Positions 1-7,417 of a stretch of DNA of 64,000 nt are shown piece after piece; the stretch's first letter is position 1; each line of letters opens with the position of its first letter. Both the position numbers and the translations under genes were made by a program. Origin of the DNA: Nitrososphaerota archaeon (GTDB lineage Archaea; Thermoproteota; Nitrososphaeria; Nitrososphaerales; UBA183); assembly GCA_029784795.1 (NCBI GenBank), contig JAFMAW010000003.1, positions 1 to 64,000 of the forward strand. Reading direction: 5' to 3'. The notes beneath the pieces are model-generated. The model ran no database searches and was not told where the DNA came from. It worked only from the letters and a program-made list of their open reading frames with translations.

Positions 1-90
1 GGATGTAGTCTAGTCAGAATAGTGCCTCCCATATCCTGTTTCACTAACTCCAGGTGGTTGCCCTTGAACGGTTTGAATCGATGGCCGAAG

Positions 91-97
91 TTAAGTA
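91..97 (+). promoter_or_regulatory. TATA-like box of the first gene
   Basis: TTAAGTA lies 24-30 nt before the ATG at 121. This is the spacing seen at many genes here and implies a leaderless mRNA. It supports the ATG at 121 over the in-frame ATG at 22. Confidence 0.45.
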
Positions 98-120
98 TCG
101 GAGCACGGTGTCAGAAGACA

Positions 121-882
121 ATGGACTGCATGCGAGGAGGCATCGCCTCACGTGTGGTGCTTGCAGGGGCGGTTGTGATGATACTCGGTATCTTGATCGC
201 GACTGTCGTTGTGCTGGGTTTTCCCGCTTCAATCGGACGTAGACAGTCCACGTCTAATTCAGGAAGTCCTTGGCCAGATGCCACCTCAACTGTGTCCGCT
301 GATGGGTTGCAGCTGAACGTATCGGCCAACGCGACCGAGATACAAGCCGGTCAAGCAATCAACGTCTCGCTAAGGCTCTCCAACACCCGGGCCGGCGTCC
401 TCTCTCTGCGGAACGCCAGCGACTGGGCCTTCAGAGGCATCCCAATCGCAGTGTGGGAACCTTGCGATGTCATATTGCCGCTCGAATTCCTCGTTCTGAA
501 GGGCAATTACACAGTCGACCAGATCATCGCAGGAGGCAATAACCCGACCCTCAGTTACACATGTCTAGAAGCGACTTCTATCAACCATGTCGAGTTCATG
601 CCGAACAGCGACCTGGCTAACGTTACCGGCGTCTACTCCCAAGGGGGCGGCAACAACACTTTCGGCCCCTATGTTATGGGCACCAATTTCTCCATAAGGG
701 GGTACTGGGACCAGATCACACCACAAGAAGCTTCGCCCACGTTCTATTCGCCAACCTTCGACGGTTTCTCCTATCCAGGCATCCCGCCGTCGCCACAGCA
801 CCTCTTCGCTCCTGGCATCTACACGCCGGCCGTAGCTGACGAGTGGGGAGGCTTCGGCGTGCTGCGCTTCGAGGTGAGCTAG
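121..882 (+). CDS. Membrane-anchored exported protein of unknown function
   Basis: I do not recognise this 253-residue protein. After a short basic N-terminus (MDCMRGGIASR) there is one hydrophobic segment at about residues 10-35, which should act as a signal anchor; the rest is polar and predicted extracytoplasmic. The outer part has many N-x-S/T sequons (for example NVSANAT and AINVSLRLSNT), as is usual for archaeal N-glycosylated surface proteins, and several cysteines. The open frame extends upstream to 22, but the extra 33 residues are unlike a signal peptide and the TATA-like box at 91-97 fits the start at 121. The gene stands alone, divergent from the acyl-CoA genes. Confidence 0.6.
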   Translation: MDCMRGGIASRVVLAGAVVMILGILIATVVVLGFPASIGRRQSTSNSGSPWPDATSTVSADGLQLNVSANATEIQAGQAINVSLRLSNTRAGVLSLRNASDWAFRGIPIAVWEPCDVILPLEFLVLKGNYTVDQIIAGGNNPTLSYTCLEATSINHVEFMPNSDLANVTGVYSQGGGNNTFGPYVMGTNFSIRGYWDQITPQEASPTFYSPTFDGFSYPGIPPSPQHLFAPGIYTPAVADEWGGFGVLRFEVS

Positions 883-1007
883 GCAAGCAGCGGACTAACT
901 GATGAAAGAAGGACGCTACGTTCCTTGACTGGTCTTCCAGGTTTCCGTGAATTCGCTCCCGCCAGACCCGCCCCGCGTTGACGTGCTCGCCTCCCCGGCG
1001 GCAGGCC

Positions 1008-1802
1008 CTATTCGCCGACGAAGTTCGGTTCCCGCTTGTCGAAGAACGCCTTGACCCCTTCCGCGTGGTCCCTGGTCCTCCCTGCCACGTCCTGCAGGTA
1101 CATCTCGTACTCCAGAGCCGACTCGACGTCGACAACCACCGCCCTGTTCAGCGCCCTCTTCGTCAGCCCCATCGCCTTGGTGGGCCCCTTCGCCAGCCTC
1201 TCGGCCATGGCGGCAGACCTCTCCCTGAACTCGCCGTCGGGGAAGACCCAGTTGACGAGGCCCAGGCTCATCGCCTTCTGGGCGTCTATGGGCTCGCCCA
1301 GCAGGCCGACCTCCATGGCCCTCCCGAGCCCCAGGATGCGCGTCAGCCAGAAGCTTGTTCCCGAGTCGGGCGCCAGGCCGACCTTGATGAACGCTTCATG
1401 GAACGTCGCCTTGTCCGACGCCGCCCTCAGGTCGCAGGCCAGCGCCAGCCCCAGCCCGGCCCCGGCGGTGACACCGTTGACCGCGGCGAGCACCGGCTTC
1501 TCCATCCTCCTGATCCTGGCTACTATCGGGTTGTACTTCCTCTGAATCACCTCCCCCAGGCGCACGGGCTTGCCGCTGTCGTAGCTCGACCTGTTGGTGT
1601 TCAGGTCCTCCCCGACGGAGAACGCCTTCCCCTCCCCCGTGATGACCAGGCACCTCGCCTCGGCCGACTTCTCCCCCTCCCTGAGGGCTTCGAGCAGGTC
1701 GACCCCCATCTGCTCGTTGAACGCGTTGAGCTTGTCCGGCCTGTTCAGGGTGATCCAGAGGGCCCTCCCGGCCCGCTCCGTCCTGACTGTCTCGTACTCC
1801 AA
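1008..1802 (-). CDS. Enoyl-CoA hydratase/isomerase family protein, PaaG-like
   Basis: A 264-residue crotonase-fold protein acting on CoA thioesters. The N-terminal WITLNRPDKLNAFN motif and the oxyanion-hole glycine stretch GVTAGAGLGLALACDLRAAS are clear. The two glutamates of classical hydratases are not conserved: the first position reads G in GLGLA, and the second region reads FHEAFIKVGLAPDSG. An aspartate in VGLAPDSG matches the PaaG/isomerase subgroup, so an isomerase or ring-opening role is more likely than simple hydration (inference). It starts with TTG immediately after the stop of the upstream crotonase gene, with no spacer, so the two are co-transcribed. Confidence 0.85.
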   Translation of the reverse strand: MEYETVRTERAGRALWITLNRPDKLNAFNEQMGVDLLEALREGEKSAEARCLVITGEGKAFSVGEDLNTNRSSYDSGKPVRLGEVIQRKYNPIVARIRRMEKPVLAAVNGVTAGAGLGLALACDLRAASDKATFHEAFIKVGLAPDSGTSFWLTRILGLGRAMEVGLLGEPIDAQKAMSLGLVNWVFPDGEFRERSAAMAERLAKGPTKAMGLTKRALNRAVVVDVESALEYEMYLQDVAGRTRDHAEGVKAFFDKREPNFVGE

Positions 1803-2579
1803 CTACTTCCCCTTGAACGCCGGCTTCCGCTTCTCCATGAACGCCTTCATCCCCTCCTTGGCGTCCTCGGACGCGAAGAGGAGATAGAACAGTTCGCGCT
1901 CGAAGTCAAGCCCGGCCCCCAGGCCCGTCTCGAACGCCTTGTTGACCGCCATCTTCGCCAGCTTCACAGACATGGGGGACTTCGACGCGATCTCCCTGGC
2001 GACCTTCTTCGCCTCCTCGAGGTAGGCCTCCTTGGGGACCACCCTGCTCACCAGCCCCAGCGTCTTCGCCTCCTCGGCCCCTATGCGCGTCCCTGTGAGG
2101 ATCATCTCCATCGCCTTGTACTTCCCCACCGCCCTCGTCAGCCTCTGCGTCCCGCCGCCCCCGGGGATGACCCCGATGTTGATCTCTGGCTGCCCCATCT
2201 GCGTCGTCTCGGACGCTATCAGCACGTCGAGGCTCATGGCGAGCTCCAGCCCGCCCCCGAGGACGAACCCGCTCAGCGCGCCGACCAGCGGCTTGGGGTA
2301 CCTCCCGACCTTGTCCCAGAGGGGGAAGAAGTGTTCCGTCATCGCCATCTGGACCGCTGACATGTCTACCATCTCCTTGATGTCTGCCCCGGCTGAGAAC
2401 GCCCTGTCGCTCCCGGTCACCACCAGGCACCTGACCTCCTCGTCTGCCTCAAGGGCAGACAGGACCGCAATCAGCTCGCTGACCAGCTCGCGGCTCAGGG
2501 CGTTCAGCGCGTCCGGCCTGTTGATCGTGACTATCCCCAGCGGGCCCTCTTTTGCGACTGACAGAGTCCTGTAGCTCAT
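1803..2579 (-). CDS. Enoyl-CoA hydratase
   Basis: A 258-residue crotonase-fold protein that probably hydrates trans-2-enoyl-CoA to 3-hydroxyacyl-CoA in beta-oxidation. Both catalytic glutamates of the family are present, in GGGLELAMS and in QPEINIGVIPGGGGTQ. The N-terminal VTINRPDALNALS motif is intact and length is normal. The ATG at 2579 lies about 28 nt downstream of a TATA-like GTTAATACG at 2602-2610 (minus strand), suggesting a leaderless transcript. It is first in a two-gene operon with the PaaG-like gene; a 3-hydroxyacyl-CoA dehydrogenase for the next step lies 0.8 kb away. Confidence 0.92.
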   Translation of the reverse strand: MSYRTLSVAKEGPLGIVTINRPDALNALSRELVSELIAVLSALEADEEVRCLVVTGSDRAFSAGADIKEMVDMSAVQMAMTEHFFPLWDKVGRYPKPLVGALSGFVLGGGLELAMSLDVLIASETTQMGQPEINIGVIPGGGGTQRLTRAVGKYKAMEMILTGTRIGAEEAKTLGLVSRVVPKEAYLEEAKKVAREIASKSPMSVKLAKMAVNKAFETGLGAGLDFERELFYLLFASEDAKEGMKAFMEKRKPAFKGK

Positions 2580-2683
2580 GCCGCTCGGTCCGCGTCCGGT
2601 TCGTATTAACTACTGCGAAGCGCCTGCTGACGCTCTACGGCACGACAGCGCTCCGTCTACGCCGCCTTGCGGTGTGGAGCTGC

Positions 2684-2887
2684 CTACCGACCCGCGGCCG
2701 GGGCTGCCGAAGCGGACGACGCCGCCTTCTTCCCGCCGACGAACACGCCGACGAACACGAATATGACCGTGAGCGCCCACAGGGCGACCGTGGTCATGTC
2801 GTACACGTTGTCGCGGTCGACCGCCACGTTCACGATCAGCCCGATGAGGGCCAAGACGCCGCCTACTATGATGAGATTCTTGTTCAT
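2684..2887 (-). CDS. Small two-helix membrane protein
   Basis: A 67-residue protein of unknown function. Two hydrophobic stretches, about residues 5-23 and 32-50, are separated by a short acidic loop (DRDNVYD). The tail GGKKAASSASAAPAAGR is polar, basic and alanine-rich. A perfect palindrome with a TATA-like core sits just upstream at 2914-2927, which supports real transcription. It lies alone between the crotonase operon and the divergent thioesterase gene. Confidence 0.6.
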   Translation of the reverse strand: MNKNLIIVGGVLALIGLIVNVAVDRDNVYDMTTVALWALTVIFVFVGVFVGGKKAASSASAAPAAGR

Positions 2888-2913
2888 TTTGAACGAATCC
2901 TGGCGCGTTTCTT

Positions 2914-2927
2914 ACCGTATTTACGGT
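2914..2927 (-). promoter_or_regulatory. Palindrome over the TATA region of the small membrane protein gene
   Basis: ACCGTA-TT-TACGGT is a perfect 6-bp inverted repeat. It overlaps the AT-rich element expected to be the minus-strand TATA box, about 33 nt from the ATG at 2887. It could be a repressor operator; this is inference from symmetry and position. Confidence 0.4.
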
Positions 2928-2979
2928 TTTAATCGGGACGCCCGCTCAGGTTAAAGGAACGAGCGGCCTCCCCGCGGCC

Positions 2980-3384
2980 ATGGGCGTGTGGCACGAGCAG
3001 AGGCTGCGCGTCAGGTTCGAAGAGACTGACACCATGGGGGTGGTGTACTATGGGAAGTTCCTCACCTGGTTCGAGGTCGGCAGGGTGGGGCTCATGAGGG
3101 ACCACGGGTTCGGGTATGCCGAGTGGACCAGGCGCGGGGTGCAGTTCCCCGTCGTGCAGGCCCACGCCGACTACAGGGCGCCCGCGCGCTTCGACGACGA
3201 GATACTCGTGAAGACCAAGGTCGCCTCCGTCGGCAACAGCAGCCTGAGGTTCGAAAACGAGGTCTACAAGGTCCCCGAGATGACTCTGCTCGCCACCGGG
3301 CACACCGTCCACGTCCTCACCGGCGGAGACGGCAGGAAGATCCCCTTCCCGCCGGACCTGAAGGAGAAGCTCACTTCGCCTTAG
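2980..3384 (+). CDS. Acyl-CoA thioesterase, YbgC/4HBT hotdog family
   Basis: A 134-residue single-hotdog protein predicted to hydrolyse acyl-CoA thioesters. The family signature is clear near the N-terminus: RFEETDTMGVVYYGKFLTWF, with the catalytic-type aspartate in ETDTMG followed by the long hotdog helix. The core HADYRAPARFDDEILVKTKV is also typical. The ATG at 2980 is 26 nt downstream of TTAAAGG (2951-2957), consistent with a leaderless transcript. Its 3' end overlaps the convergent 3-hydroxyacyl-CoA dehydrogenase gene by 14 bp. Substrate is unknown. Confidence 0.88.
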   Translation: MGVWHEQRLRVRFEETDTMGVVYYGKFLTWFEVGRVGLMRDHGFGYAEWTRRGVQFPVVQAHADYRAPARFDDEILVKTKVASVGNSSLRFENEVYKVPEMTLLATGHTVHVLTGGDGRKIPFPPDLKEKLTSP

Positions 3385-4258
3385 TGGCGCCGGGGGAGCT
3401 CCACTCGTAGAACCCCTTGCCGCTCTTCCTCCCCATGAGGCCCGCCCTCACCATCTCCTTGAGGAGGGGGCTCGGGCGGTACTTCGAGTCTTCGAACTCG
3501 TTCATGAACACCTGCGTGATGTTCAGCGTCGTGTCCAGGCCGACGTAGTCCAGCAGCTGCAGCGGCCCCATGGGCCAGTTGAGGCCGAGCTTGACCGCCT
3601 TGTCGATGTCCTCGGGGTCGGCGACCCCCTCCTGGACGAGGAAGATCGCCTCGTTCAGCGCGGGGACGAGCAGCCTGTTCACGATGAACCCGGGCGAGTC
3701 CTTCTTGCACAGCACCGTCTCCTTGCCCAGCTTCGCGGAGGCTTCCCTGACCCGGCCCACCGTCTCGTCCGACGTCCTGTTCCCCCTGATTATCTCGACC
3801 AGGGGCATGAGCTGAGGCGGGTTGAAGAAGTGCATCCCGCAGACGTTCTCAGGCCTCTTGGTCGCCGAACCCAGGAGGGTGATGCTGATGGACGAGGTGT
3901 TGGACGCGAGTATGGCGTCCTCGCCGGCGAGCTGGGCCAGCTTCCCGTACAGTTCGAGCTTGAGCTTGGGGTCCTCGGTGGCCGCTTCCATCACTAGGCT
4001 ACTCCCTTTCACGGCCTCAGCGAGGTCGAGGGTGGGGTGTATCCTCCCCAGGGCCGCCGCGCCTTCATCCTTGCTGAGCTTCCCCTTCTCCACGAATTTC
4101 CCTATGGAGTCCCCGATCATCTTCATCCCTCTGTCCAGGTATGCCTTCTCCACGTCCAAGATCGAGACCTCGAAGCTGCCGACCTGCGACGCGACCTGGG
4201 CGATCCCATGGCCCATGAGGCCCGCTCCCAGCACTGTCACCTTGCTCCCGCTTTCCAT
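3371..4258 (-). CDS. 3-hydroxyacyl-CoA (3-hydroxybutyryl-CoA) dehydrogenase
   Basis: A 295-residue NAD-dependent dehydrogenase oxidising L-3-hydroxyacyl-CoA to 3-ketoacyl-CoA. The Rossmann motif GAGLMGHGIAQVAS is at about residues 10-23, the catalytic histidine is in CGMHFFNPPQLMPLVEI, and the C-terminal domain has the family's NWPMGPLQLLDYVGLD. The open frame runs further upstream, but the ATG at 4258 gives the expected N-terminus. A TATA-like AATTAA at 4283-4289 is about 27 nt upstream, again leaderless. With the enoyl-CoA hydratase nearby it supplies the second half of a beta-oxidation turn. Confidence 0.93.
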   Translation of the reverse strand: MESGSKVTVLGAGLMGHGIAQVASQVGSFEVSILDVEKAYLDRGMKMIGDSIGKFVEKGKLSKDEGAAALGRIHPTLDLAEAVKGSSLVMEAATEDPKLKLELYGKLAQLAGEDAILASNTSSISITLLGSATKRPENVCGMHFFNPPQLMPLVEIIRGNRTSDETVGRVREASAKLGKETVLCKKDSPGFIVNRLLVPALNEAIFLVQEGVADPEDIDKAVKLGLNWPMGPLQLLDYVGLDTTLNITQVFMNEFEDSKYRPSPLLKEMVRAGLMGRKSGKGFYEWSSPGATKAK

Positions 4259-4284
4259 GCTCGCGCGTGCCCAGAAAGAGCGAA

Positions 4285-5127
4285 TTAACCTTTGGCTGCC
4301 TTCCACTCGAAAAGGACGACGGAGACGCGCCGCGCGAACCCGGAGGTCCTCAGGGCATGGATCAGGGGAGAGCCCTGTGAGACGTACGCCCAGCGCTCGG
4401 AAGCGCCTTTCCTCCTCCCAAAGAGGCACCTCGCCAGGCGGACCGCATCCGTCGGCTCCCCGCCGAGGAAGCCTATCTGCTCCCAGTCCCTCCCTTCCCC
4501 TCCAGGCTTGGTGACGGCTACCGCGCCGCCCAGCCTCCACACAGCCCCCTCCTCCACGAGGCGCCTGGTCACCCCGGGGGTCATCAGGGCCGCTCTCCAG
4601 TTGTTCCAGTAGACGCCGTGCCCGATCTCAAACTCCTTCGTCCTACGCATCAGGCGCTCCGCCTCGTCGAGGTCCTCTGGGCCGACCCGCCTCGCTCCGT
4701 CCCTGGCCAGAGCCCCCTTCACGGGCTCGTAGACGCTGAACCGGGTCACCTCGGTGAACCCCAGCCTGGCGATCTGCCTGTGCGCCCTTTTGTTGCGCGA
4801 GCCGCTGGCCAGCTTGAACGCCATAGCGCCTCGTTTCCTGGCCACCCTCAAGGAGTTCTCCCCCAGCATGGTCGCCAGCCCCTTTCCGCGATGGTCGGGG
4901 TGCACCCTCACCCCCTCCAGCCACGCCGACCCGTCTTCCAGCATCGTCATCCTGTTCATCCCCACGGGGACCCCGTCGACCTCTACGACGTACATGGGGT
5001 TGGCCTTGTCCCTGAACCATTCGCCCCAGACCCTGGGGATGTAGTCGTGCCCGCCCCAGACGCCTCTGATGAAGCTCATCAACGGCTCCTTGTCGGAGAG
5101 CCTGGCTGGGCGGACCCGGATACCCAT
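4285..5127 (-). CDS. GNAT-family N-acetyltransferase
   Basis: A 280-residue protein with an N-terminal GNAT domain (about residues 1-140). It has the acetyl-CoA binding signature VRVHPDHRGKGLATMLGENS and the strand-helix NKRAHRQIARLGFTEVTRFS typical of the fold. The second half, about residues 150-280, is not recognised and may be a degenerate second GNAT-like domain. The substrate, whether protein N-terminus or small molecule, cannot be told. The frame is open upstream through the tRNA gene, so the ATG at 5127 (MGIRVRPARLSDKEPL) is chosen as a typical GNAT start. Confidence 0.8.
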   Translation of the reverse strand: MGIRVRPARLSDKEPLMSFIRGVWGGHDYIPRVWGEWFRDKANPMYVVEVDGVPVGMNRMTMLEDGSAWLEGVRVHPDHRGKGLATMLGENSLRVARKRGAMAFKLASGSRNKRAHRQIARLGFTEVTRFSVYEPVKGALARDGARRVGPEDLDEAERLMRRTKEFEIGHGVYWNNWRAALMTPGVTRRLVEEGAVWRLGGAVAVTKPGGEGRDWEQIGFLGGEPTDAVRLARCLFGRRKGASERWAYVSQGSPLIHALRTSGFARRVSVVLFEWKAAKG

Positions 5128-5207
5128 GGGGAGCCGGTATGTGCTCCGCTTATGAACTCGCTCCCTGCTAAAGGATAAGAAGAGAGTCGCCGAGCGCCAA
5201 GAACCGG

Positions 5208-5305
5208 GCCGGGTTGGCAGAGTGGTTATTGCGCGGGCCTTGAGACAGCGGCAAGCAAGCCCGTGACCATCAACGGTCGCGTAGGTCCGAATCCTACACC
5301 CGGCG
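5208..5305 (+). tRNA. tRNA-Ser(UGA) with a 13-nt intron
   Basis: The cloverleaf folds by eye. Acceptor GCCGGGT (5208-5214) pairs with ACCCGGC (5298-5304) and G73 is at 5305. The D arm is GCAG/TTGC, the anticodon stem CGGGC (5234-5238) pairs with GCCCG (5259-5263), a long variable arm has stem GACC/GGTC, and the T arm is GTAGG-TCCGAAT-CCTAC. The loop reads CTTGAG then A after removing the intron at 5245-5257, giving anticodon TGA at 5241-5243. The long variable arm and G73 fit archaeal tRNA-Ser. CC follows the discriminator but a full CCA is not encoded. Confidence 0.93.
5245..5257 (+). other. Archaeal tRNA intron (37/38) in a bulge-helix-bulge
   Basis: The 13-nt insert ACAGCGGCAAGCA lies between positions 37 and 38. 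Exon CTTG (5239-5242) pairs with intron CAAG (5252-5255), forming a 4-bp helix flanked by 3-nt bulges AGA and CAA. This is the substrate shape of archaeal splicing endonuclease. Confidence 0.85.
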
Positions 5306-5493
5306 CCTATCTCTTTGGCCTTCCCGCGCACGGCGTCGAGGAGCCTCTTCTCTTCTCCTTCCAGGGCGGCCTTCTGAGCGACTACGTCATGGGAGAAGAC
5401 ACCAGCTGCGCCTGCTTGACAGGGTCCTGGTTCTGTCTGACTTTCTTCTTGTGATCTCTCTGGCCGACGTCGCGGGCGACTTGGGCCGGCCGC

Positions 5494-6390
5494 CTAGGCG
5501 AACCCGTTCTGCCTGACTATCCCCGCCAGCGCAGCGATCATCTCGCTGCTGCCGTTGGGGGACCTGCACCTGACGAGCTCGGCGCCCCTCTTCTCCGCCC
5601 ACTCCCGGCACTCGATGTCGAGGTCGTAGAGGATCTCGAGGTGGTCCGAGACGAACCCGATGGGGGCCGAGATGAACCGCCTCTTCCCCTTTTCATAGAG
5701 AGCCTGGAGGTGGTCCAGTATGTCGGGGCCGAGCCACGGCTCGCCTGTCTTGCTCTGGCTCTGGAACGCGAAGCTCCAGTCGCTCCAGGCCAGCTTCTCG
5801 GCGACCAGCCTGGACGTCGCCAGCAGCTGGTCTCTGTAGGGGTCGCCCTCCCTGATTGTCCGCTCGGGGAGGCTGTGCGCAGAGAAGACCAGCGACGCGT
5901 CGTCTCCGGCGGTCCTGGCCGCCTCCTTCACCCTCCCCGCCCACATGGAGATCAGGCCGGGGTTGTCGTACCACGACTCCACGAACGTCACGTCGAGCTT
6001 CCTCGCCAGGGAGGCTTTGGCCTCGTCCACCGCCTTAGCGTACCCGACCGTGCTCATCTTCGAATAATGGGGCGCGAGCACGATGCAGAGCAGCTCGGTG
6101 ACCCCTTCTGAGCTCGCCCTGCGGACCACGTCCGCGACGAACGGTGGCGAATGCTTCATCCCCGCGTACACCCTGGGCCCCTCTGGCCCGAGCGCCCGCT
6201 CCAGTCCCGCAGCCTGCTTCTCGGTCGTCTCCAGGAGAGGGGACTTCCCCCCTATCGCCTTGTACCTGGCCAGGAGGTCGTCCATCTGCTCCTTGGACGG
6301 ACTCCTCCCTCTTCTGATGTGCGTGTAGTATGCCTCGACCTCGTCCAAGGATCTGGGCCCTCCGTAGGCCATGACCAGTATCCCCTTCAT
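5494..6390 (-). CDS. hemH: Ferrochelatase, probably coproporphyrin ferrochelatase
   Basis: A 298-residue class II chelatase that inserts ferrous iron into a porphyrin. The N-terminus KGILVMAYGGPRSLDEVEAY, the catalytic histidine in VFSAHSLPERT and the metal-site glutamate in GFVSDHLEILYDLDIEC are all present. The presence of a HemQ-like gene in the same operon and absence of protoporphyrin-forming enzymes suggest coproporphyrin III as substrate (CpfC role, inference). The ATG at 6390 lies one base after the hemE stop, so it is the last gene of the heme operon. The frame is open further upstream within hemE, but homology begins at this ATG. Confidence 0.92.
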   Translation of the reverse strand: MKGILVMAYGGPRSLDEVEAYYTHIRRGRSPSKEQMDDLLARYKAIGGKSPLLETTEKQAAGLERALGPEGPRVYAGMKHSPPFVADVVRRASSEGVTELLCIVLAPHYSKMSTVGYAKAVDEAKASLARKLDVTFVESWYDNPGLISMWAGRVKEAARTAGDDASLVFSAHSLPERTIREGDPYRDQLLATSRLVAEKLAWSDWSFAFQSQSKTGEPWLGPDILDHLQALYEKGKRRFISAPIGFVSDHLEILYDLDIECREWAEKRGAELVRCRSPNGSSEMIAALAGIVRQNGFA

Positions 6391-6391
6391 C

Positions 6392-7417
6392 TCAGGCCCC
6401 TCCTTTCCATCCCTGGACCATCTGCACCACCCTTCTGAGGTTTTCGGGGGGCGTGTCACGCAGGACGCCGTGCCCGAGGTTGAATATGTGCCCCCGCCTC
6501 CCGGATGCCTTCCTCATGATCCCTGCGACCGCGTCCTCCATCGCCCCTCCGCCGGTCGCCGCCAGGACAGGGTCCAAGTTCCCCTGCACCCCCTTGTCCT
6601 TGCCAGCGCGGTCCCACACGCTGTCTACGGGGACCCTCCAGTCCACACTGATGACCTCGGCCCCGGTCGCCGCGAACTCCTCCACGAGGGCCGAAGAGTT
6701 AGCGCAGAAGTGGATCGTCGGGACCGACCCGGCCACCCCGCCGAAGACCGCCGAGGTGTAGGGCCTGACGTACCTGCGGTAGTCTTCGGGGGAGAGGCAG
6801 CCCACCCAGCTGTCGAACACCTGGACCGCGTCCACCCCGCTCCTGACCTGGGCCCCGAGGTACGCCGCCACGAGCCTGGTGAGCTTCGACATCAGGAGGT
6901 CCCATGCCTCCGGGTCGGAGTACATCATCTTCTTGGTCTTCTGAAACTCCCTGCTCGGACCTCCCTCGACCAGGTAGCTCGCCAGGGTGAAGGGGGCCCC
7001 GGAGAACCCCACGAGGGGGGTCCCGGCCAGCTTCTCCACGGCCAGGGCTATCGTCTCGAGGACGTACCCGGCATGCGCGTCGGGGTCGAAGTCTGCCAGC
7101 GCCTCCACGTCCTCCCTCCCGGCGATCGGCCGCTCTATGATCGGCCCCACGTTCTCCTCGATCCTGAACTTGACGCCGACCCCTTCCAAGGGGAGCATTA
7201 TGTCGGCGAAGACCACGGCCGCGTCCACCCCGAGCTCCCTCACAGGGTCGACTGTCACGTCCGAAGCGAGGCGGGGGTCCTTGGCTATCTCCAGCATCCC
7301 CTTCTGGGACCTGAGCTTCCGGTAGCTGGGGAGGTACCTCCCTGCCTGCCTCATGAACCAGACCGGCGTGTGGTCCACCTGCTTCCTCCTGCATGCGTCC
7401 ACGAAAGTGCTCCGCAT
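6392..7417 (-). CDS. hemE: Uroporphyrinogen decarboxylase
   Basis: A 341-residue UroD, decarboxylating uroporphyrinogen III to coproporphyrinogen III in the cytoplasm. It has the signature PVWFMRQAGRYLPSYRKLR (about residues 18-36), the conserved aspartate region VVFADIMLPLEGVGV, and the C-terminal FNLGHGVLRDTPPENL. Length is normal. It begins at 7417, next to the hemL stop at 7418. Its presence shows that uroporphyrinogen is directed toward heme through coproporphyrinogen; the archaeal siroheme (Ahb) route would not need HemE. Confidence 0.96.
   Translation of the reverse strand: MRSTFVDACRRKQVDHTPVWFMRQAGRYLPSYRKLRSQKGMLEIAKDPRLASDVTVDPVRELGVDAAVVFADIMLPLEGVGVKFRIEENVGPIIERPIAGREDVEALADFDPDAHAGYVLETIALAVEKLAGTPLVGFSGAPFTLASYLVEGGPSREFQKTKKMMYSDPEAWDLLMSKLTRLVAAYLGAQVRSGVDAVQVFDSWVGCLSPEDYRRYVRPYTSAVFGGVAGSVPTIHFCANSSALVEEFAATGAEVISVDWRVPVDSVWDRAGKDKGVQGNLDPVLAATGGGAMEDAVAGIMRKASGRRGHIFNLGHGVLRDTPPENLRRVVQMVQGWKGGA

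Noticed and set aside
978..2360. Long plus-strand open frame over the crotonase genes
   Set aside because: It is antisense to two clear crotonase-fold genes and its product is low-complexity Arg/Pro/Leu, a shadow of GC-rich codon use.
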